DNA from: an uncultured Muribaculaceae bacterium
Lineage (GTDB): Bacteria; Bacteroidota; Bacteroidia; Bacteroidales; Muribaculaceae
NCBI GenBank assembly: GCA_910587545.1
Contig: CAJUMI010000059.1
Span: 1-15,322, forward strand
Direction: 5' to 3'
Length of the DNA: 15,322 nucleotides
The notes beneath the pieces were generated by a model that was not told the DNA's origin, did not search any database, and was given only the letters and a program-made list of their open reading frames with translations. Made by a program: the position numbers and the translations under genes. Position 1 is the stretch's first letter. Every line of letters starts with the position of its first letter. Below, in pieces: positions 1-7,954 of the stretch.

Positions 1-52
1 GAATACTAGCCTGTCACGCTAGGGGTCGCGGGTTCGAGTCCCGTCCGCACCG
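1..52 (+). tRNA. tRNA-Asp (GTC), 5' end outside the window
   Basis: The 3' two thirds of a tRNA are visible. The anticodon stem pairs 6-10 with 18-22 around a seven-base loop (11-17) with anticodon GTC at 13-15, which reads Asp codons. The T arm pairs 28-32 with 40-44 around a TTCGAGT loop (33-39). Bases 45-51 are the 3' strand of the acceptor stem and G52 is the discriminator base, as expected for tRNA-Asp. No CCA is encoded as such (the next bases are CAA). The D arm and 5' acceptor strand lie upstream of the window. Confidence 0.97.
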
Positions 53-67
53 CAAGAGGAGAGAGGA

Positions 68-119
68 GAATGAGAAATCGTATTTGCCTTCGGGCGATGC
101 CTTTTCTCATTCTTTTTTT
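68..119 (+). terminator. Intrinsic terminator after tRNA-Asp
   Basis: A perfect 10-base inverted repeat (68-77 with 103-112) encloses a smaller GCC-TTCG-GGC hairpin (86-95) and is followed by a run of seven T (113-119). It starts 16 bases after the tRNA discriminator base, so it most likely ends the tRNA transcript. Confidence 0.85.
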
Positions 120-163
120 ATGTTATCGCGCGACAAAAAAATATTTTTCCACTCTCAGTTTGT

Positions 164-171
164 TATAATTG
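164..171 (+). promoter_or_regulatory. Candidate -7 element for the small membrane protein gene
   Basis: TATAATTG matches the Bacteroidetes TAnnTTTG -7 consensus with one mismatch and lies 27 bases before the ATG at 199. A T-rich stretch at 144-148 is at about the right distance for a -33 element, but no clear TTTG is present. The position is plausible and the match imperfect. Confidence 0.35.
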
Positions 172-198
172 AACCTACTCAATACAATATCATACATC

Positions 199-486
199 AT
201 GAAAACATTCTTACAACTCATCATAGGTATCGCAGTGTGTATCGGCGCGGCATTCCTGCTGCGCATCAACCCCGAAGCCGAATACGGCTGGTTCATGGGA
301 GCAGTCCACGGCCTCCTGCTGGTACCCAACTGGCTGATCAGCCTCTTTGACAGCTCATGGCTGATCAAAGCGCCTCTCCACACCCGGATCTACAACATCG
401 ACTGGTGGGTATGCGGCATCCTCGACATCGCCTACTGGATCTGGGCCATCATCGGCGCTGTGATCTCCATCGTCAGATCACGCTGA
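199..486 (+). CDS. Small hypothetical integral membrane protein, 95 aa
   Basis: The function is not recognised. The reading frame is open from 169, but I place the start at the ATG at 199 because it gives a protein beginning MKTFLQLIIGIAV, with the first membrane segment (about residues 4-22) directly after a short N-terminus, and because a -7-like element lies 27 bases upstream. A second hydrophobic segment (about 36-50, containing GAVHGLLLVPNWLISLF) and a third (about 70-92, rich in Trp and Ile) suggest three membrane passes or two plus a re-entrant stretch. It ends in a basic VRSR tail, likely cytoplasmic. The Trp-rich GAVHG...NW motif looks like a conserved family core. The gene stands alone between the tRNA terminator and a long intergenic gap, with no neighbour that hints at a role. 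Confidence 0.75.
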   Translation: MKTFLQLIIGIAVCIGAAFLLRINPEAEYGWFMGAVHGLLLVPNWLISLFDSSWLIKAPLHTRIYNIDWWVCGILDIAYWIWAIIGAVISIVRSR

Positions 487-563
487 ACCACTCCCAAACA
501 CAACCACCGCCCGTTTGAGATACGCTACATCGCGTCCGCGCCAAGTCAAACGACCGCCGCTTT

Positions 564-592
564 GTAGGGACGTACGACTCGTGCGTCCCTAC
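564..592. repeat. REP-like palindrome, 29 bases
   Basis: Arms GTAGGGACG (564-572) and CGTCCCTAC (584-592) are perfect inverted copies. Pairing continues inward through one G-T wobble, giving a 13-base-pair stem with a three-base loop (577-579). The A-run comes after it on the plus strand (594-602) and there is no T-run after it in either reading direction, so it is not an ordinary terminator. The shape and intergenic position fit a REP/MITE-like dispersed element; dispersal cannot be tested in one window. Confidence 0.6.
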
Positions 593-756
593 CGAAAAAA
601 AAATTAAACTCAAGGATCCACAACACACGCTTCACTACATTGTTTTTTGACATAAACGAGTCAACCAAAATCAAAAAAAACACAGAGATCCTAACCCTAA
701 CAACAGTTTCTCGTCTGTTTTCACACAAGTCATGAAAATTTAAGCACCGGACAACA

Positions 757-784
757 TATTTTTGAAAAATTTTAGCTACCTTAG
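757..784 (+). promoter_or_regulatory. Candidate promoter elements before the glycosidase gene
   Basis: TATTTTTG at 757-764 is an exact match to TAnnTTTG, and TACCTTAG at 777-784 is a near match. Neither has a clear TTTG -33 element 19-21 bases upstream. Either would give a leader of roughly 70-100 bases to the ATG at 860. Confidence 0.35.
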
Positions 785-859
785 CGCCCATAAAGACCAC
801 CATACCGACAAACCATAGAAAAACCAAGTTTTTAACCAACCAATATCTAACCATCAATC

Positions 860-3800
860 ATGAAGAAATTATTCTTATCGTTAGCCACATGCGCCGCTAT
901 GCTTAGCGCAAGCGCGAGCGACACATGGCAGCTCGGCCCGTATGCCTATCAGGCCGACACACTGTTCCATGTGACCGCAGGTCCGGGCATCACCACTACC
1001 GGTGTCAGACTGAGCACAAACACCAACAAGACAAACATTTTCTATTCGACGATCGACCTCACCAACCCCGATCTCGAGCTCCGCGGAGTTCAGGCCAAGG
1101 ACAACGGTGACGTCATCGAAAACGTCAACGCAATGGGCGTCCGCAAGAACAAACAGGGCAACGGCCAGTACATTGCCGGTGTCAACGGTGACTTCTTCAA
1201 CATGGGCGGATCACCCACACGCACCAACGGCCACTCGCTCGCAGACGGTGTATTGTACAACGCCGGAATCGGCGGAACCGGATGGATCAATTCGGCAACT
1301 TATGCTACAGTCGAAGGCAAAAAGGATATCAGACTTCTGCAGGGCATTCAGGCCGCCAAAACCTTGAAATTTCCCGACGGACAGACCCACAGCTACCACA
1401 TCAACGGCGGACGTTGGGATAACTACCTTGTGATATATACATCTGACAGCACATCGACAGGCACCAACATCTGGGGTCGCGAATGCACGATGAAACTCGT
1501 TTCCGGTACAATAGCAAATGGCGATGCTGTGTTTGAAATCACTTCTCCCTGGGAAGGCAAATGCGACGGAACTCAAGTCGGCAACATGACCGTTCCCGAA
1601 GGCGGATATGTACTCTCGGGAGTCGGACAAGCCTACGCTAAAATGGAGCAGCTCAAGGTCGGAGATAAAGTCAGTCTCGGAACCGAAATTTCATATAACG
1701 GCAAAGCCATCAACCCCACCCAGATGATCGGCGGTTGCTCTTACATCGTAACCAACGGCAAGATCGCGCCCGACGTTTATTTTACATATATCGACCATTT
1801 CGCCAGCAACCAGGCACGCACGGTGATCGGCTATAACGAAGACCGCACCAAGCTCATCATCCTCGTCGCCGACAAATATGCAAAATATGCAACCGTAAAG
1901 GAAGGCGAAGAAACAGTAACCAAGGTCAAAGATCCCGAAAAACTCAGCTACGGCACATCGACAGGCATGCTGCTCCAGCGCATGGGCCACATCATGCTCC
2001 ACCTCGGCTGCTACACCGCCATGAACTTTGACGGCGGCGGATCTTCGCAACTCTACAACAAGGAACTCGGCATCTGCAACATTCCTTACGGCGACACTTA
2101 TCTCCGTCCCGTCGCCAACGGCTTCTTCGCCGTTTCGACAACTCCGGTCGACAATGAGATCGCATCTCTCGAGGTCCGTCAGAAGAACGTCAAGCTCGCC
2201 AAAGACTCGATCTTCACCCCGACAGTTTACGGTTATAACAAATACGGCGTCCTCGTCAACAGCAACGTCACAGGCTACACTCTGACCGTGGCTCCCTCGC
2301 TCGGCACTGTTTCCACCGAAGCCCGCAGCGGCGAACCCGCATTCGTTGCCGGTGACGCTAAGGGCACAACTGTCGCTGTCATATCGCTCGGCGACATCAA
2401 GTGCGGCATGCGCGTTCTCACCAACGGCGGCGGTGAATATGTAACCTCAGGCGACGACAACGCACCCATCATGTTGGCAGCCTCTTACGAAAGCGACGAA
2501 CCCATGGGCTTTGACAAAGAACCTATCTATCTCACCGAGCAGTGGCACTTCGTCAACAGCAACTATAACGACGGATGGGACGGAACAGCCCCCAACTGGG
2601 CTTCGGAAGACGCCATCAAGGCTAAACCCTGCCCCCGCTTCGCTACCGCACGCAACGGCCGCTTCTACACCGTCGACATGACGACAATGTCGATCGCCGA
2701 GATCGACCCCGAAGGCAACATCGTGCCCAAGTATAAACTGCCCTCACTCGAAGGCCGCGTGATCAACGATGTTCCCGACTATTATGGCTGCGCGATCTCG
2801 AGCGACGACTACGGTCATTTCCTCATCGGCCACCTCTTCACCAAGAACGACACCTACCGCGTCTGGACCGTCTACGATCCCAAGACAGGCAAAGCCAAGC
2901 ACATCGAAATCGAACTTCCCGAAGGCGAGCTGTCCAGCGGACGTATCGACAACATCGGCCGCGTAGTCGGCGATCTCACATCAGACGCTTACGTCTATGT
3001 TGCGCCCAAGGCAACCAATGATCTCAAAACAAACAAAGCCCTTATCATCCATTTCGAGGGCCAAGGCGATCTCGACAACGTTACCGCAACGCCTACAATG
3101 TCGCAAGGCCTTTATATGGCCGGTGCAGGCAACACAGGCTCTACCATCCAGCCCAAATATGCTACAGTAGCCGAAATGGCAGGCAAGGATCTCAACGATA
3201 CATTCTACTGGTACTCCAAGGCAGCCGGACTCGGCCAGCATAATCAGGATCTTTTCACATTCGAGAACGGTAATTACTCGACCAACTACTGCAACGACTG
3301 GAACAACGAATCGGGTCTCAACGGCTTCGACACCTTCATCATGGGCGGCAAGCGCTACTTCGTTGTCGGCTTTGCTGAAGCAGGCGAAAAACGCAACAAC
3401 CAGCACATCGTCGTGATGGACGAGCAGTCTAACAGAGTGGCCGAATGGATCAACCCCGATTATACCTCGGGCGCAGGCTACATCACCATCACTGCCGTTC
3501 CGGTCAACGCCAACCAGATCAACATCTACCTCTACAACTGCACTGGTGACTACTACGTCGGCGAAACCAAGACCGGCGCTATCGCAGGCGCGCTCCTCAC
3601 CCTCACCCTCGGCAGCGAATACGAGGCTTACGAACCCGTTGACATCACCCCTGCCGGCTACAACTTCGACAACTACGAAGACGGCCAGGAATTCAAACTG
3701 ACTGCAACCAATGCAACAGGTACTCCTTGGACTGCTCCCGCCGGAATGTTCCACTCGGCTAACCCCAACGCATTCGATAAAGATGGCCATCTTACCGTAT

Positions 3801-4750
3801 ATGTCGATCGTGGCGGATCCGACAACTCGGATAATTTTGTAAAAACATTTATCCAGCCGGCCGTTACCGTCCGCGAAATGACAGACAAATCAGGCAAAGT
3901 GCTCGTCCTCAACGAAGGCTGGTCTCCCTACGGTTTTGACAAGACCGAAGAAAACGGCACTGTAACACCCGCTCTCCCGTCTTATGCAAAGTCGGCATCT
4001 CCTCAGTTGAACTTCTACATAAACAGCGACGAGATTACCGAAAAACCGGATCAGCGTCACTACGTCCGCGTCAAGATGGTCTACAACATCATGCGCCGCG
4101 GTTGCCACCACTATAGTGACGTGACTAACGGCACACTCAAGCCCTTGGCAAGCATATATTCAACCCACGAAAACAATTGGGTGATGCCTGTTCAGGACAA
4201 TCTGCTCGGCGAACACTACGGTGATACCGGTATCGATTTCGCAAAATGGGTCGACGAAGGCAACAATAGCGCGGAGATAGCTGAAAATCCCGAAGTATAT
4301 GTTCCCGCTGACGACGAACTTGATCCGTTCGACTTCGTTCACGCCGCCAACACCAACCACAAGCAGTCATACCTGATCAACCCGGATCGCTACAGAGTAT
4401 ATGAGTTTGACACATATATCGACAATCCCTCGACTTATACCACCAGCATTCAGCTTAGCATGAACCGCGGCTGCGCGACCTACTCCATCAAGGAGATCAA
4501 GTTCATCGATCTCGGCACTGACGAAGCTGCCGCAACACTCCTCAACAGACGCCAGAAAGGCTGGATCTATGCTGACGAGTTCAGTCAGGGCTCCAGTGGC
4601 ATCGAGGACATCGTGACCGACGAGACAATCGAAGGCTCTGACGCTCCCGCTGTTTACTACAACCTCCAGGGCGTACAGGTGAAGAACCCCGAAAACGGTA
4701 TCTATATCGTACGTCGCGGCAACAAAGTGACAAAAGAGCTTATCCGCTGA
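860..4750 (+). CDS. Secreted multidomain phosphodiester glycosidase (NAGPA-like) with propeller-like region
   Basis: A 1296-residue exported protein. Residues 1-19 form a signal peptide ending in a SASA-type cleavage site. The phosphodiester glycosidase domain (family of mammalian uncovering enzyme NAGPA) spans about 50-420, with the family signatures GVNGDFFN at 107-114 and MNFDGGGSS at 388-396. Enzymes of this fold cleave sugar-phosphodiester bonds, here presumably on an extracellular glycan or glycoconjugate. An Ig-like segment (about 425-515) follows, then a region (about 590-905) of repeated short beta motifs resembling a propeller, then a beta-rich part (about 930-1240). The last ~31 residues (YYNLQGVQV ... 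RRGNKVTKELIR) form the short tail typical of many secreted Bacteroidales proteins, probably a sorting or anchoring signal. The gene is monocistronic, with a strong terminator 26 bases after the stop. The substrate and the propeller assignment are inference. Confidence 0.88.
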   Translation: MKKLFLSLATCAAMLSASASDTWQLGPYAYQADTLFHVTAGPGITTTGVRLSTNTNKTNIFYSTIDLTNPDLELRGVQAKDNGDVIENVNAMGVRKNKQGNGQYIAGVNGDFFNMGGSPTRTNGHSLADGVLYNAGIGGTGWINSATYATVEGKKDIRLLQGIQAAKTLKFPDGQTHSYHINGGRWDNYLVIYTSDSTSTGTNIWGRECTMKLVSGTIANGDAVFEITSPWEGKCDGTQVGNMTVPEGGYVLSGVGQAYAKMEQLKVGDKVSLGTEISYNGKAINPTQMIGGCSYIVTNGKIAPDVYFTYIDHFASNQARTVIGYNEDRTKLIILVADKYAKYATVKEGEETVTKVKDPEKLSYGTSTGMLLQRMGHIMLHLGCYTAMNFDGGGSSQLYNKELGICNIPYGDTYLRPVANGFFAVSTTPVDNEIASLEVRQKNVKLAKDSIFTPTVYGYNKYGVLVNSNVTGYTLTVAPSLGTVSTEARSGEPAFVAGDAKGTTVAVISLGDIKCGMRVLTNGGGEYVTSGDDNAPIMLAASYESDEPMGFDKEPIYLTEQWHFVNSNYNDGWDGTAPNWASEDAIKAKPCPRFATARNGRFYTVDMTTMSIAEIDPEGNIVPKYKLPSLEGRVINDVPDYYGCAISSDDYGHFLIGHLFTKNDTYRVWTVYDPKTGKAKHIEIELPEGELSSGRIDNIGRVVGDLTSDAYVYVAPKATNDLKTNKALIIHFEGQGDLDNVTATPTMSQGLYMAGAGNTGSTIQPKYATVAEMAGKDLNDTFYWYSKAAGLGQHNQDLFTFENGNYSTNYCNDWNNESGLNGFDTFIMGGKRYFVVGFAEAGEKRNNQHIVVMDEQSNRVAEWINPDYTSGAGYITITAVPVNANQINIYLYNCTGDYYVGETKTGAIAGALLTLTLGSEYEAYEPVDITPAGYNFDNYEDGQEFKLTATNATGTPWTAPAGMFHSANPNAFDKDGHLTVYVDRGGSDNSDNFVKTFIQPAVTVREMTDKSGKVLVLNEGWSPYGFDKTEENGTVTPALPSYAKSASPQLNFYINSDEITEKPDQRHYVRVKMVYNIMRRGCHHYSDVTNGTLKPLASIYSTHENNWVMPVQDNLLGEHYGDTGIDFAKWVDEGNNSAEIAENPEVYVPADDELDPFDFVHAANTNHKQSYLINPDRYRVYEFDTYIDNPSTYTTSIQLSMNRGCATYSIKEIKFIDLGTDEAAATLLNRRQKGWIYADEFSQGSSGIEDIVTDETIEGSDAPAVYYNLQGVQVKNPENGIYIVRRGNKVTKELIR

Positions 4751-4775
4751 TAACTCCACCTACTATCGATAACCC

Positions 4776-4809
4776 GCAGGGCGGCCCGCAAGGCCGCCCT
4801 GCTTTTTTT
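4776..4809 (+). terminator. Strong intrinsic terminator after the glycosidase gene
   Basis: GCAGGGCGGCC (4776-4786) pairs perfectly with GGCCGCCCTGC (4792-4802) around a five-base loop, followed by seven T (4803-4809). It separates the glycosidase gene from the TPR/barrel operon. Confidence 0.95.
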
Positions 4810-4831
4810 ACAGCTCCACTATATTAGTCTG

Positions 4832-4904
4832 ACTCGTCCGGCATGTCAGATTTTATAAAATTATTGCTATCTTTGACTAAAGTCCAAGGTACACTCGTCC
4901 GGCA
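4832..4904 (+). repeat. Direct repeat pair ACTCGTCCGGCA in the TPR operon promoter region
   Basis: The identical 12-mer ACTCGTCCGGCA occurs at 4832-4843 and 4893-4904, 61 bases apart, between the upstream terminator and the TPR gene. Each copy is followed downstream by a TAnnTTTG -7 element (4868-4875 and 4941-4948), so the pair may be regulator-binding sites or the trace of a duplication. Confidence 0.6.
4868..4875 (+). promoter_or_regulatory. Upstream -7-like element of the TPR/barrel operon
   Basis: TATCTTTG is an exact match to TAnnTTTG and lies 73 bases before the main -7 element. Only T-rich sequence (around 4851-4854) is at -33, so this second promoter is uncertain. Confidence 0.4.
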
Positions 4905-4916
4905 AAACAAAATAAA

Positions 4917-4948
4917 TTTTCTTTTGCACTCACTTATTCGTACCTTTG
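4917..4948 (+). promoter_or_regulatory. Main promoter of the TPR/barrel operon
   Basis: TACCTTTG at 4941-4948 matches the Bacteroidetes -7 consensus exactly. A T-rich stretch at 4917-4920 is 20 bases upstream, at the normal -33 distance; a TTTG at 4923-4926 is closer than usual. Transcription would begin near 4955 with a short leader before the ATG at 4970. Confidence 0.7.
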
Positions 4949-4969
4949 CAAAAACTATAATTCAGGGCT

Positions 4970-7954
4970 ATGAACAAGTTTTATATACTGACACTCCTCG
5001 CTGCCGCCGCATTTTCACCGCTGTCGGCGCAGATCAATTCACCGACAGCCGACGGCTACATCGCCCGCGGAGTCGAAATGTTTGAAAACCGCAATTACAA
5101 CGGCTGTCTCGACCAGCTCACCCACGTCGACCGTTCGTCTCTTAGCGACGGACAGCGCGAACAGATCGACTGGATCATAGCCAAGTCACAGTTTGCCCTT
5201 GTAGGCAAAGGTTCGCGTCCCCACTTCGTAGCTTTCCTGTCGCTTTACCCTTATTCGCTCCACCGCTATGAAGCGCTGATGAAGATCGGCGACTGTCTGT
5301 TCGAGACCAGCTACGCCGACGCGCTCAAGACCTACGAGCTTGTCGACCGCGCCTGTCTGAGCGCCGATCTCGCCGAAGATCTCGACTACCGCATGGCATA
5401 CTGTTATCTCCGCCTGGCCGACTTCGACCGCGCGCTCCCGCTTTTCGACAGGCTCACCAAGACCCGCAGCTACGGCACAGCCGCGCGATTCTATCAGGCC
5501 TACATAGCTTATGTCCGAGGCAACTACGCCGAGGCAGAGCGGATGTTCAAAAGTGTCGACACCTCATCAGCGCCCGGCAACATGGCCGACTATTATCTCG
5601 CTCAGATCTATTATCTCGAAGGTGACTACAAAAAGACACTCTCTACGGCGCGCAATCTCTTGCGACGCAGCGGCATCGAGCCATCTTACATTGCCGAAGC
5701 CAACCGTCTGGCGGGCGAGTCGCTCTATCAGACCGGCGACGCATCGTCGGCCATACCCTATCTCAAAAAATATGTTTCGGCTGTCGACCGCCCCGAAGCG
5801 TCAACCCTCTATATCCTCGGAGTAAGTCAATATAATCAGGGCGAATACCGCGATGCCGTCGAATCCCTGCGTCCGGTCAGCGACCTCGACGACGCCATGG
5901 GACAGAGCGCGAGCCTCTACATCGGCCAGGCTCTGATGAAAGTCGGCGACAAAGACGCCGCCCTTCTCGCCTTCGACAAAGCTCTGCGCATGAATTTCGA
6001 CAGCGCCGTCCAGGAAGCCGCATACTACAATTATGCTGTAGCCAGGTTCAGCGGCGCCAACATACCGTTCGGCAGCTCCGTGGCCACATTCGAAGCCTTC
6101 CTCTCGCGATATCCACGCAGCCGCTATGCCCCCGAAGTGCAGGAATATATTGTCGACGGCTATCTGACCGACCGCAATTTCGACCAGGCTCTCGCGAGCA
6201 TCAACCGAATGTCTGATCCATCGAAAAAGGTTCTTGCCGCAAAGCAGAAAGTGCTCTACAATCTCGGAGCATCGGCTCTCGCATCAGGCAATCCGTCGAC
6301 TGCCCTGGTCTATCTCAACGATGCCGACGCCCTCAGATCCCACAACCCCGAGGTGGCCGATGAAGTCAACCTGCTCATCGGCGAAGCTGCATACCGCACA
6401 AGCGATTACACCGGATCAGTCAAAGCCCTCAACAGTTTTATATCCAAGGCAAAGAAGAGCAACGTCAATCTGCCGCTGGCCTACTATGACCTCGGATACA
6501 GCGAATTCGCCAAAAAAAATTACGCCAAGGCCGAAAACGCCTTCAACCGTGTCATCAGCAACCCCGGATCGCTTTCCCGGAATGTGATCGCCGATGTCTA
6601 CAACCGTCTCGGCGACATAAGCTACTACGCCTCTAATTTTGACGCCGCCAAAGGTCTGTACGACAAATCATACGCCACCAATCCCGCGGCCGGCGACTAC
6701 GCCCTCTTCCAGAAAGCGATCATGAAAGGATTTGCGCGCGACCACAAAGGCAAGATCGAAGATCTCAGACGCCTGCCGGCCGAATTCCCTTCGTCGACAC
6801 TTCTCGCCGACGCCATGCTTGAAATGACCGCAAGTTATATCCAGCTCGGCGACAACGAGTCGGCAATCGAGACTTACCGCAGGCTCGTCGCCGAATACCC
6901 CAACACAGCCCAGGGACGACAAGGCTATCTGCAGCTTGCGCTGACTCTGCTCAACAACAACGAGCGCACGCAGGCGCTGGAGTCCTACCGCGACATCGTC
7001 CGTCTCTATCCCTCAAGCGACGAAGCGCGCGAAGCAACCGAACAACTCAAACGCCTCGCTGCCGAAGACGGCACTCTCGGCGAATACGTCGAGTTTGTCA
7101 ACTCCGTGCCCGACGCTCCCAAGATCGACGTCGCCGAAGTCGAGCGCCTGTCATTCGAAGCCGCTGAAAAAGAATACCTCACCGCCGACAGGACCGCCAA
7201 ACTCAGCGATTACATCAGTCAATACAGCGACGGCGCTTATCGCGCTCGCGCTCTGTCGCTGCTGCTTGAAAGCGCCATAAACCGCAACAAGACCGACGAA
7301 GCCCTGACTTATGCCTCCGAACTCGTCGAAAAATATCCCGACAACAGTCTCTCCGAACCGGCCTACATATTCAAAGCCTCAGCTCTCTACGACAGCGGCG
7401 ACGCCGAAGCCGCTCTCTCGGCCTGGAAAGCCCTCGGACAGCGCGCATCTTCGTCGAAGACTCTCAACGCATCGCGTGCCGGCATAATGCGCGCAGCCCG
7501 CGATCTGGGCGACTATGAGGCTGTCGCCGCAGCCGCCGACGCGCTGCTGTCGTCATCGACCTTAGGCTCAGAGGACAAGAACGAAGCCGTGTTCTCCAAG
7601 GCGCTCGCGCTCTCGCAGACCGGCAATGCGGCCGACGCCCGCGAACTCTGGAGCTCGATCGCCGGAATGACCGACGATCTCTACGGCGCCAAGAGTGCCC
7701 TATTTCTCGCCCAGAGCTATTTCGACGACTCAATGCCCGACAAAGCGCGCACCGCCGTCGAGGCCCTTACAACATCAGGCACCCCCCACTCCTATTGGCT
7801 CGCCCGTGGCTTCATACTGCTCAGCGACATCTACGCCGCCCAAGGCAAGAAATTCGAAGCGCGCGAGTATCTCAACGCCCTGCGCGAAAACTATCCAGGC
7901 TCCGAATCCGATATTTTCATGATGATTGACTCACGACTCAGCTCCCTCGAATAA
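4970..7954 (+). CDS. Large exported TPR-repeat protein, 994 aa
   Basis: The N-terminus MNKFYILTLLAAAAFSPLSAQ is a signal peptide, so the protein is periplasmic or held at the outer membrane. The rest is almost wholly helical tetratricopeptide repeats. Units are recognisable by motifs such as NYAEAERMF, EYRDAVESL, DKDAALLAFDKAL, NYAKAENAF, DNESAIETYRRLVAEYPN and ERTQALESYRDIVRLYP, the later ones resembling the TPR arrays of BamD/CpoB-type proteins. TPR arrays are protein-binding scaffolds; no catalytic motif is visible. It is first in an operon: its stop codon overlaps the start of the beta-barrel gene by one base (TAATG), implying coupled translation and a joint role at the outer membrane. 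The Bacteroidales pairing of such a TPR protein with this barrel type is familiar to me, but I know no established function. The ATG at 4970 is favoured by the signal peptide and the nearby promoter. Confidence 0.85.
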   Translation: MNKFYILTLLAAAAFSPLSAQINSPTADGYIARGVEMFENRNYNGCLDQLTHVDRSSLSDGQREQIDWIIAKSQFALVGKGSRPHFVAFLSLYPYSLHRYEALMKIGDCLFETSYADALKTYELVDRACLSADLAEDLDYRMAYCYLRLADFDRALPLFDRLTKTRSYGTAARFYQAYIAYVRGNYAEAERMFKSVDTSSAPGNMADYYLAQIYYLEGDYKKTLSTARNLLRRSGIEPSYIAEANRLAGESLYQTGDASSAIPYLKKYVSAVDRPEASTLYILGVSQYNQGEYRDAVESLRPVSDLDDAMGQSASLYIGQALMKVGDKDAALLAFDKALRMNFDSAVQEAAYYNYAVARFSGANIPFGSSVATFEAFLSRYPRSRYAPEVQEYIVDGYLTDRNFDQALASINRMSDPSKKVLAAKQKVLYNLGASALASGNPSTALVYLNDADALRSHNPEVADEVNLLIGEAAYRTSDYTGSVKALNSFISKAKKSNVNLPLAYYDLGYSEFAKKNYAKAENAFNRVISNPGSLSRNVIADVYNRLGDISYYASNFDAAKGLYDKSYATNPAAGDYALFQKAIMKGFARDHKGKIEDLRRLPAEFPSSTLLADAMLEMTASYIQLGDNESAIETYRRLVAEYPNTAQGRQGYLQLALTLLNNNERTQALESYRDIVRLYPSSDEAREATEQLKRLAAEDGTLGEYVEFVNSVPDAPKIDVAEVERLSFEAAEKEYLTADRTAKLSDYISQYSDGAYRARALSLLLESAINRNKTDEALTYASELVEKYPDNSLSEPAYIFKASALYDSGDAEAALSAWKALGQRASSSKTLNASRAGIMRAARDLGDYEAVAAAADALLSSSTLGSEDKNEAVFSKALALSQTGNAADARELWSSIAGMTDDLYGAKSALFLAQSYFDDSMPDKARTAVEALTTSGTPHSYWLARGFILLSDIYAAQGKKFEAREYLNALRENYPGSESDIFMMIDSRLSSLE

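Larger units (their letters stand above)
487..859. other. Intergenic region of 373 bases
   Basis: No convincing gene is present; a minus-strand open frame at 546-857 has no coding character. The left half holds an imperfect repeat pair (512-518 with 546-552) and then the strong palindrome at 564-592 followed by an A-run. The right half is AT-rich and carries promoter-like sequence before the glycosidase gene at 860. Confidence 0.7.

Noticed and set aside
1..119. tRNA-Asp 3' end as a possible integration site for a mobile element
   Set aside because: No integrase or duplicated tRNA fragment is visible in the window, and the following genes look ordinary.
546..857. 103-codon open frame on the minus strand
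   Set aside because: It runs across the palindrome, A-runs and promoter region; composition and residue content do not look coding.
2981..3790. 269-codon open frame on the minus strand inside the glycosidase gene
   Set aside because: It is antisense to a clearly coding region; long antisense frames are common where the sense strand uses GC-rich third positions.
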